Source of the DNA: Chitinophagaceae bacterium
GTDB lineage: Bacteria; Bacteroidota; Bacteroidia; Chitinophagales; Chitinophagaceae
Direction: 5' to 3'
DNA: 6,797 bases
Assembly (NCBI GenBank): GCA_009996555.1
Contig: JAACZX010000525.1
Coordinates: forward strand, 1-6,797
Of the stretch, positions 1 through 5,394 are shown one piece after another. The number at the start of each line of letters is the position of its first letter. Position 1 is the stretch's first letter. A program made the translations under genes and the position numbers. The notes beneath the pieces were generated by a model. It ran no database searches. It saw nothing but the letters and a program-made list of their open reading frames with translations, and was not told the DNA's origin.

Positions 1-39
1 TTTAGGGTGGAGGGAAGAAAGGTGTTTGTGAGGAAATAG
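1..39 (+). CDS. Possible 3' end of an upstream gene, perhaps a FecR-type anti-sigma factor (partial)
   Basis: Frame 1 is open from the left edge to a TAG at 37-39 and reads FRVEGRKVFVRK. The other two + frames stop earlier or fit less well. Many Bacteroidota FecR-like anti-sigma factors end in an STN-like (DUF4974) fold whose last strands read roughly F-x-I-E-G-x-x-V-x-V. A fecR gene is also the usual upstream neighbour of an STN-bearing susC, so the wording and the context agree. Twelve residues are far too few for a family assignment, and an open frame this short can occur by chance. Treat this as a hint about what lies to the left, not as an established gene. Confidence 0.28.
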   Translation, partial: FRVEGRKVFVRK

Positions 40-43
40 TTCA

Positions 44-78
44 TGAGTTCTGAGTTCTAAGTTCTGAGTTTTTAGTTT
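44..78. repeat. Five-copy degenerate heptamer tandem repeat (TGAGTTC)n
   Basis: Five consecutive 7-base units can be read directly: TGAGTTC (44-50), TGAGTTC (51-57), TAAGTTC (58-64), TGAGTTT (65-71) and TTAGTTT (72-78). The first two are identical and the others differ from the consensus at one or two positions. Heptamer arrays of the GAGTTCT/GAGTTTT type are familiar between genes in Bacteroidota genomes, though no function is established as far as I know. This one begins five bases after the possible stop of the upstream gene and lies outside any gene. Copy-number change would alter promoter or leader spacing rather than a reading frame. Confidence 0.75.
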
Positions 79-88
79 TGACGTGTTG

Positions 89-107
89 CGATTGAATATC
101 GATTGAA
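89..107. repeat. Helically phased direct repeat CGATTGAA
   Basis: CGATTGAA occurs at 89-96 and again at 100-107, offset by 11 bases, about one helical turn. A third ATTGA at 116-120 and two GTTGC copies (85-89, 109-113) add to the repetitive look. Same-face direct repeats upstream of a gene can be a tandem operator, but no regulator is known here and chance repetition is possible. Confidence 0.35.
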
Positions 108-204
108 CGTTGCAGATTGAGAAGAAAGAGATTGTTGGAATGTGTTTTTGTTATTTAACCATTGATCATAGAAACCTCTGAAGAATACCTATTAGTAACT
201 AACT

Positions 205-243
205 GCAAAAAAGACCTGAAGTTCTTTTGCTGCAAATGCGGCA
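205..243 (+). promoter_or_regulatory. Two overlapping, mutually exclusive small hairpins in the susC leader
   Basis: Two stems share bases 228-230. The first pairs GCAAAA (205-210) with TTTTGC (225-230). The second pairs TGCTGC (228-233) with GCGGCA (238-243) around an AAAT tetraloop, with one G-U pair. Only one can form at a time. Just downstream, CTGATGTCAG (244-253) is self-complementary and competes with the left arm of the large stem at 249-308. Competing stems are typical of regulatory leaders but also occur by chance, and no known riboswitch class was recognised. Confidence 0.3.
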
Positions 244-248
244 CTGAT

Positions 249-308
249 GTCAGCACAAATAAAAACCGCCCCGGATTAGGCCCCGAAGCGGTGGAAGTTT
301 GAGCTGAC
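249..308 (+). promoter_or_regulatory. Large interrupted stem-loop in the susC leader
   Basis: Nested complementary arms span 60 bases. GTCAGC (249-254) pairs with GCTGAC (303-308). After an A-A mismatch, CAAA (256-259) pairs with TTTG (298-301). Then ACCGC (265-269) pairs with GCGGT (288-292), and CGG (272-274) can pair with CCG (283-285) around an eight-base loop. That is 18 base pairs arranged symmetrically, much more than a random short inverted repeat. It lies 78 bases before the preferred susC ATG. It may be a leader RNA structure, a cruciform-type protein site, or a decayed palindromic element. No family was recognised. Confidence 0.5.
256..292 (-). terminator. Terminator-like hairpin with U-tract on the minus strand
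   Basis: Read on the minus strand, the inner stem ACCGC/GCGGT (292-288 with 269-265) is followed directly by TTTTTATTTG, the layout of an intrinsic terminator for leftward transcription. On the + strand the hairpin has an A-rich 5' flank but no proper U-tract. No minus-strand gene lies to the right to be terminated, because susC occupies that side. It would therefore stop antisense transcripts, be a relic, or simply reflect the A-rich flank of the larger stem. Confidence 0.3.
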
Positions 309-332
309 CCAAAATCAAAACATGTGACTGTT

Positions 333-362
333 TCCCGGACGAATCCGGGACAAAGATTTTTT
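333..362 (+). terminator. Terminator-like hairpin just before the susC ATG; candidate attenuator
   Basis: TCCCGGA (333-339) and TCCGGGA (344-350) form a perfect 7-bp GC-rich stem around a CGAA tetraloop. CAAAGA follows, and then six T residues at 357-362. A bulged extension (TT with AA) can bring the stem closer to the U-run. The 6-base spacer before the U-run is longer than ideal, so termination would probably be partial. It lies 24 bases before the ATG at 387. Together with the large stem at 249-308 it suggests transcriptional attenuation of susCD. If translation instead began at the GTG at 324, this hairpin would be inside coding sequence. Confidence 0.42.
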
Positions 363-386
363 CATCAACCCAAACAAAGCAAAGTT

Positions 387-3300
387 ATGCTAAAGGTTCT
401 TTGTATTCACTCCCCAAGAGGGTTCAACCAAAACCGCCTGCTTGACGGGCAGGCATGGAAAGTTATGAGGCTGATCGCTATCTTTTTATTTGCAGCGTGT
501 ATGCAGGTTTGCGCCAAGGGCTATACGCAAACTGTGAGCCTGCAGGAACGTAATGCCACACTTGAAAGTGTATTTCAACAGTTGAAAAAACAGACAGGGT
601 TACCTGTTCTTTATACAAGGAGCATGTTGAAAGACAGTAAACGGGTGACAGTAAATCTCAAAAATGTTCCCCTTCAAGATGCATTAGATGAAATACTTAA
701 GGACCAAGGGCTTGGTTACAGTATCATTAATAATACTGTTGTCATTAAATTAAAGGAAAATACAATTCAGAAAGAGGTTGTAAGTGAACCAGTGACAATC
801 AATACAATTGATATTAGCGGACGCATAACTGATAAAGAGGGAAATCCACTGGTTAATGCGAGTATATCTGTCAAGGGGAGAAAAGAAGGTGCAACTACGA
901 ATGATAATGGAATGTTTTTGTTGAAAGGACTTACTGCCAACGATGTGATCGTTATCAGTTTTACAGGCTATAAGCAGCAAACATTTAAAATAGGAAGCCA
1001 AACTAATTTTATTGTTAGTTTGGAATTGGACGAAAATCCATTAAATGAAATTATTATTAAGCCTTACTGGACAGAAAAGAAAAGATACGAAGTGGGAAAT
1101 ACAGGACGGATAACTGCTAAGGATATTGAAAGGCAACCAGTGAATAATCCCCTATTAGCCTTGCAAGGCAGGGTTGCAGGACTTAATATTGTTCAAGCCA
1201 ACGGAATTCCGGGCGGTGCAGTGACAGTTAGGATCCAAGGTAGAAATAATTTAAACCAAAACATTGTAGGTTCAGATCCATTAATTGTAATAGACGGCGT
1301 ACCCTATATGTCTCAAAATCTAACCACTTTTTTAGGAGGAACTGATGCGTCAAGATCAATTTTAGGAAGGAGTGGAGATGGGGGATCTTCATCAGGTTCT
1401 TTTGGTAACCCTTTAGCGTTTATTAACCCCAACGATATTGAAAGTATTGATGTATTAAAGGATGCTGACGCAACTGCTATATATGGAAGTCGTGCTGCAA
1501 ATGGAGCCTTGTTGATCACTACTAAACGAGGTAAAAGAGGACCGATGCAAGTAAATGTAAATTTCCAACAGGCTTTTGGGAATGTAGGGCATAAAATGAA
1601 ATTACTTAACAGTCAGCAGTACATGGAAATGCGCCGTGAAGCCAAACGCAATGACAACGCTGCAATTCTATTAACAGACTATGACCTGCGTGGTTTGTGG
1701 GATACAACCCGAAATACAGATTGGCAGAAAGAATTAATTGGAGGTACTGCTAATATTACCAACCTTACTGCAGGAGTTTCAGGAGGAGACCAATTTTTTC
1801 AATATTTAATCAGTGGAACTTATGCAAAAGAGACAAGTGTTTTCCCGGGAAATTTTGCAAACATTCGTGCGTCTTTTCATTATAATCTCACCGCCTCAGA
1901 TAAAACCAATCGATTTAGAATACAGTTTGGTGGTAGTTATATGCATAACGATAACAAACTACCTGGATTTGATTATACAGACGCTGCATTGAATACACCT
2001 CCCGTAGCACCACCTCTTTTTAACTCAGATGGAACACTTCATTGGGCACCTGATCCCCTGGCCAATGGAAATAGCAGTTGGTTTAATCCTTTAGCAAGGC
2101 AATATGATCAATTTGATACCAAGACAGGAAATCTATTCACGAGTATGAATATCTCTTATAAGGTGTTGCCAGGGCTTGAAATCAGAAGTAATTTTGGCTT
2201 CACCAGCACATTATCAGATCAGTTTTCAGGAGCATTAAATGCATCTGTAAAACCCGAAACAGTGCCAGGGAGATTACGCAGCGCAAGGTTCGCAAATAGT
2301 AAAGCCAGTTCCTGGATCGTTGAGCCTCAATTGTCTTACGGGGTTAATCTCGGTAAAGGCAAACTAGATGTAACTCTAGGGAGTACCTTTCAACATCAAA
2401 AAAGTGAAGGAAAGGGGTTTTCAATTTCTGGGCAACCAAGCGATCAGTTGTTAAGAAATCTTGCATCTGCCGTTTCTCTTTCGACTAGTGGACTTGATAT
2501 TTCTATGTATAGATATAGTGGAGTTTTCGCACGCATAGGTTATAACTACAAGGAACGATATCTAATAAGTTTAACGGGGCGACGTGATGGAAGCAGTAGG
2601 TTTGGTGCAAATAATCAAGTTGAAAACTTTGGGGCGGCGGGTTTAGGCTGGATTATCAGTGAAGAGCGTTTCTTTAGATCTCTTAGTAAAGTGGTTAATT
2701 TTCTTAAACTACGTGGGAGCTATGGTACTACTGGAAGTGATCAGTTGGGGAATTACCGATTCATGGACTTATATGTTGCAGGGATTCCAGGTATCCCTTA
2801 TCAAGGAGTTTCTACACTAAATCCAAGTGCTTTGCCTAATCCCAATTTGCAATGGGAATCTAATCGTAAGCTACAAGGTGGAGTAGATATGACTTTTTTA
2901 AATTCACGTCTGCAATTATCTGTTACATATATTCAAAATCGAGTTTCTAATAGCTTAACTACGGTACAGCTACCTCTACTAACAGGATTTTTTAGTGTAG
3001 ATCTGAATTTGCCTGCTCTTGTGCAAAATACAGGATGGGAATTTGTTTTCTCCTCCGAGAATTTTAAAAATAGTGTGTTTACCTGGAACACTAGAGCCAA
3101 TTTAACTATTCCACGAAATAAGTTAGTCTCATTTCCTGATCTCGATAAATCAACATTAAGAAATCAATTAGTAGTTGGGAGATCTCTTGATGTTTTTAGG
3201 ACCACTCCTTATTACGGAGTTGATCCCCTAACGGGCATTTATATGGTTAGAGATAGACACGGAAACCCTACTAACAGTACTGTTCTTGCAGATGATACAA

Positions 3301-3803
3301 GATTTCTTGAACCGGGTAGTAGATTGTTTGGTGGTATTAGTAATAATTTTTCATATAAAGGATTTGAACTTGATGTGTTCATTCAGGTCAATAAACAATA
3401 CCGATTGGCAACTGTTGTCACTCAGTTTTCAAATCCCGGAAGATTTCTTTCAACAACAACTCCTACAGGAAATCAGCCAATTGAAGTTTTGCAACGTTGG
3501 CAAAAGCCGGGTGATATAACAACCTACCAGAGATACACTTCTGTTAATGGTAGTTGGCTTGGGCTGACAGGTGACAGAAACTGGCAAGATGTTTCTTTTG
3601 CTCGATTAAAAACAGTAGCAATTTCATATCGTTTTTCACCTGAGTTGCTCAAAAAGTTATCCATGCAACAATTACGTGTATACGTAAATGCACAAAATCT
3701 ATTCACACTAACAAAATACAGAGGGTTAGACCCTGAAAGCATCTCTACTTCAAGTCTTCCACCTTTAAGAGTAATTAGTCTTGGTGTACAGGGAGTTTTT
3801 TAG
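387..3803 (+). CDS. SusC/RagA-family TonB-dependent outer-membrane transporter with STN signalling domain
   Basis: This is a 22-strand outer-membrane channel that imports a ligand captured by its SusD partner, powered by TonB-ExbBD. Numbering is from the ATG at 387 (1138 aa). A long basic n-region precedes the hydrophobic core and a VCA cleavage site near residue 43. Next come an STN domain (about 49-124), a carboxypeptidase-regulatory-like beta domain (about 142-213, ISGRITDKEGNPL), the plug (about 234-382) and the barrel, ending in a terminal Phe. The SusC signature INPNDIESIDVLKDADATAI followed by YGSRAANGALLITTKRGK is intact at about 346-383. STN-bearing members normally signal to a FecR anti-sigma factor and an ECF sigma factor. 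Start choice: the frame is open back to a GTG at 324, but that adds a 21-residue, non-signal-like stretch overlapping a hairpin. ATG 387 keeps the long n-region seen in related receptors, and ATG 465 would give a minimal signal peptide. Full length, no frameshift. The substrate cannot be read from sequence. Confidence 0.95.
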   Translation: MLKVLCIHSPRGFNQNRLLDGQAWKVMRLIAIFLFAACMQVCAKGYTQTVSLQERNATLESVFQQLKKQTGLPVLYTRSMLKDSKRVTVNLKNVPLQDALDEILKDQGLGYSIINNTVVIKLKENTIQKEVVSEPVTINTIDISGRITDKEGNPLVNASISVKGRKEGATTNDNGMFLLKGLTANDVIVISFTGYKQQTFKIGSQTNFIVSLELDENPLNEIIIKPYWTEKKRYEVGNTGRITAKDIERQPVNNPLLALQGRVAGLNIVQANGIPGGAVTVRIQGRNNLNQNIVGSDPLIVIDGVPYMSQNLTTFLGGTDASRSILGRSGDGGSSSGSFGNPLAFINPNDIESIDVLKDADATAIYGSRAANGALLITTKRGKRGPMQVNVNFQQAFGNVGHKMKLLNSQQYMEMRREAKRNDNAAILLTDYDLRGLWDTTRNTDWQKELIGGTANITNLTAGVSGGDQFFQYLISGTYAKETSVFPGNFANIRASFHYNLTASDKTNRFRIQFGGSYMHNDNKLPGFDYTDAALNTPPVAPPLFNSDGTLHWAPDPLANGNSSWFNPLARQYDQFDTKTGNLFTSMNISYKVLPGLEIRSNFGFTSTLSDQFSGALNASVKPETVPGRLRSARFANSKASSWIVEPQLSYGVNLGKGKLDVTLGSTFQHQKSEGKGFSISGQPSDQLLRNLASAVSLSTSGLDISMYRYSGVFARIGYNYKERYLISLTGRRDGSSRFGANNQVENFGAAGLGWIISEERFFRSLSKVVNFLKLRGSYGTTGSDQLGNYRFMDLYVAGIPGIPYQGVSTLNPSALPNPNLQWESNRKLQGGVDMTFLNSRLQLSVTYIQNRVSNSLTTVQLPLLTGFFSVDLNLPALVQNTGWEFVFSSENFKNSVFTWNTRANLTIPRNKLVSFPDLDKSTLRNQLVVGRSLDVFRTTPYYGVDPLTGIYMVRDRHGNPTNSTVLADDTRFLEPGSRLFGGISNNFSYKGFELDVFIQVNKQYRLATVVTQFSNPGRFLSTTTPTGNQPIEVLQRWQKPGDITTYQRYTSVNGSWLGLTGDRNWQDVSFARLKTVAISYRFSPELLKKLSMQQLRVYVNAQNLFTLTKYRGLDPESISTSSLPPLRVISLGVQGVF
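436..454. repeat. Short GC-rich inverted repeat GCCTGC-N7-GCAGGC in the 5' end of susC
   Basis: GCCTGC (436-441) and GCAGGC (449-454) are perfectly complementary around TTGACGG. It stands out as GC-rich in AT-rich surroundings and resembles the CCTGCC/GGCAGG palindromes scattered in some Bacteroidota genomes (recalled, not searched). It lies between the two candidate ATG starts at 387 and 465. It therefore encodes part of the long n-region (RLLDGQAW) if 387 is used, or sits in the leader 10 bases before the start if 465 is used. Confidence 0.4.
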
Positions 3804-3824
3804 AACAAACTAAACAGGCATATT

Positions 3825-5276
3825 ATGAAATTTACGAAATGTATTTTATGTTTAGCATTTACCTTAGTCATATTCTTTGTCATAGGTTGTAAAAAATTTA
3901 TAACGGTACCTCCTCCCGAAAATAAAATGACTAAGGAGAATGTTTTTCTTGATGACATTACTGCAATTGCAGCCATCACAGAATTTTACGGATTACGCAC
4001 ACAGGTTAGTATGTCCTCTGACCTAGCCAAATTTACGGGATTATCTGGGGATGAGCTTTCCCTTTGGGCCAGTGCAGACATCCAACACTTTGATTATTAT
4101 ACAAACAATTTGAAATCTACAGCGAGTGCAAATACAGGTAATGAGTTTTGGAATGCGATGTATCAAAATATTGCTTTTATCAATTCAGCAATCGAGGGAC
4201 TAACATCATCTTCATCACTAACGCCCTCTATAAAACAACAACTGCTCGGTGAATGTTATTTTATGCGTGCATTAAACTATCATTACCTAACAGGGCTTTA
4301 TGGCGCAATACCATTGTCAAAAGTTACCGATCCTGAAGTCAACAGAGTATTGGCTCGGAGTTCGGTAAGTGATATCAATGCATTTATAATTAGTGATCTT
4401 ATTGAATCAAAAAAACTTTTGAGTGAACAGTATTTAAACGGCGGTCTAAAAGTTTACCCATCATCACCAGAGCGTGTACGTGCAACGAAATGGGCCGCAA
4501 GTGCATTGTTGGCAAGGGTGTATCTTTATGATGGACAGTATGAAAAAGCAGAAGCTAATGCGACAGAAGTATTGGATCAGTCCGCCCTTTTTTCACTTTC
4601 CAATCTACAAACTGCATTTAAAAAAAATAATCCCGAAGCAATTCTCCAGCTTCAACCTGTTTATCAAGGAAATAACACTTGGGAGGGGAGGATGTTTAAT
4701 CTAAAAGCAACACCTAAAGGACTCGATTTTGGGAAACCTGTGCACTTGAGTTCTTTTTTGCTCGGTTCTTTTGAACCAGGTGATCAGCGAGCAATTCCAG
4801 GAAATTGGATTGATAGTATTAAAGTTGGAACCCAAATTTTTTGGTTCCCATATAAATATAAAGAAGGGTCAGACAACCCCTCGATTACATCAACTTCATT
4901 AATGACAGAGTATGTTATGGTGTTACGATTAGGTGAGCAGTATCTAATTCGTGCAGAGGCAAGAGCAAAGCTTAATAACATAACTGGTGCTAAAGTAGAT
5001 TTAGACAAAGTCAGAGCAAGAGCAGGGTTGACCGGAACAACAGCAACAGATCAATCAACAATTTTGACAGCTGTATTCCAAGAAAGAAGGGTTGAATTGT
5101 TTACTGAATGGGCACACCGGTGGTTTGATTTGAAAAGAGGCGGCAATATAAATACAATTATGTCGGCAGTAAGCCCACAAAAAGGTGGCAATTGGGAAAA
5201 TACCGACCAGCTTTATCCGATACCTTATAGAGATCTTAATTTCAATCGACAACTAACTCAAAATCCTGGGTATTAA
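3825..5276 (+). CDS. SusD/RagB-family surface lipoprotein, nutrient-binding partner of SusC
   Basis: SusD proteins are lipid-anchored on the outer face of the outer membrane and close over the SusC channel, presenting ligand to it. The 483-aa product starts with a lipoprotein signal, hydrophobic core CILCLAFTLVIFFVIG and lipobox V-I-G-C with the acylated Cys at residue 22. SusD hallmarks follow in order: FWNAMYQNIAFINSAIEGL (about 108-126); LGECYFMRALNYHYLTGLYG (about 141-160), the TPR-like core; AASALLARVYLYDGQYEKAE (about 224-243); and the C-terminal RagB block QERRVELFTEWAHRWFDLKR (about 419-438), ending LYPIPYRDLNFN and QLTQNPGY. The length is at the short end of the family and looks complete. 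ATG 3825 is 21 bases after the susC stop with only a weak AGG upstream, so the two genes are almost certainly one transcript. The residues after the Cys are KKFI, without the acidic residues typical of known Bacteroidota surface-export signals. Ligand unknown. Confidence 0.95.
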   Translation: MKFTKCILCLAFTLVIFFVIGCKKFITVPPPENKMTKENVFLDDITAIAAITEFYGLRTQVSMSSDLAKFTGLSGDELSLWASADIQHFDYYTNNLKSTASANTGNEFWNAMYQNIAFINSAIEGLTSSSSLTPSIKQQLLGECYFMRALNYHYLTGLYGAIPLSKVTDPEVNRVLARSSVSDINAFIISDLIESKKLLSEQYLNGGLKVYPSSPERVRATKWAASALLARVYLYDGQYEKAEANATEVLDQSALFSLSNLQTAFKKNNPEAILQLQPVYQGNNTWEGRMFNLKATPKGLDFGKPVHLSSFLLGSFEPGDQRAIPGNWIDSIKVGTQIFWFPYKYKEGSDNPSITSTSLMTEYVMVLRLGEQYLIRAEARAKLNNITGAKVDLDKVRARAGLTGTTATDQSTILTAVFQERRVELFTEWAHRWFDLKRGGNINTIMSAVSPQKGGNWENTDQLYPIPYRDLNFNRQLTQNPGY

Positions 5277-5394
5277 CAGCCTCTAGCAAACCATTTTTTA
5301 TAGAGAATATCATCTGTGTCTATTAAAATGCAGAAAGGGGTTTTATTGCCCTAATTATTATAGAATTGATTTCGAATTAATATCATTAAATCAA
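5277..5394. other. Gap between susD and the thioredoxin-like gene, with inverted repeat at the start codon
   Basis: This 118-base AT-rich gap has no clear intrinsic terminator and no match to the TTTG/TAnnTTTG promoter pattern, so read-through from susCD is plausible. TTGATTT (5366-5372) and AAATCAA (5388-5394) form a 7-bp inverted repeat whose right arm ends exactly at the next gene's ATG. A weak AGGG/CCCT pairing at about 5336-5352 is too short to call. The downstream reading frame is open back to a TAG at 5284-5286 but offers no ATG before 5395. Confidence 0.45.

Larger units (their letters stand above)
40..386 (+). other. Non-coding region and likely 5' leader upstream of susC
   Basis: No convincing gene lies in these roughly 350 bases on either strand. 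From left to right they contain a degenerate heptamer array, a phased CGATTGAA direct repeat, an AT-rich stretch (about 120-200), and then a cluster of potential RNA hairpins that continues to the susC start. TAGTTTTG at 73-80 matches the Bacteroidota -7 consensus (TAnnTTTG), but no TTTG element sits at the right distance upstream and the match lies inside the repeat array, so no promoter is called. If transcription starts anywhere left of 205, susC mRNA carries a long structured leader. Confidence 0.6.

Noticed and set aside
6..15. GGTGGAGGGA resembling a conserved block of the SAM-I riboswitch
   Set aside because: The other conserved elements (GGCCC, ATGAA, GGCAACC) are missing, and the stretch fits the end of a coding frame.
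73..80. TAGTTTTG matching the Bacteroidota -7 promoter consensus TAnnTTTG
   Set aside because: No TTTG at the expected upstream distance (the nearest is at 25-28, about 44 bases away), and the match is a by-product of the TGAGTTT-type repeat array.
212..254. ACCTG and CACTG words suggesting a cobalamin or TPP riboswitch
   Set aside because: Order and spacing are wrong for the cobalamin B12 box, and the TPP CTGAGA element and GATAATGCCAGCG-type core are absent.
468..500. L-F-A-A-C in the SusC signal segment as a lipobox
   Set aside because: SusC proteins are integral barrels, and the LLAAC-type wording is common in signal segments of this clade; a VCA signal peptidase I site follows shortly after.
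750..1001. Minus-strand 83-codon open frame inside susC
   Set aside because: Antisense to well-conserved STN/carboxypeptidase-like coding sequence, with no recognisable product; the same reasoning excludes the other short overlapping frames in susC and susD.
5261..5300. Possible intrinsic terminator after susD (T6 at 5294-5299)
   Set aside because: No stable stem precedes the T-run; the best pairing is about 4 bp with mismatches.
5328..5354. Tiny open frame ATG-CAG-AAA... (8 codons) between susD and the thioredoxin gene
   Set aside because: Too short, no ribosome-binding context and no residue pattern suggesting a leader peptide.
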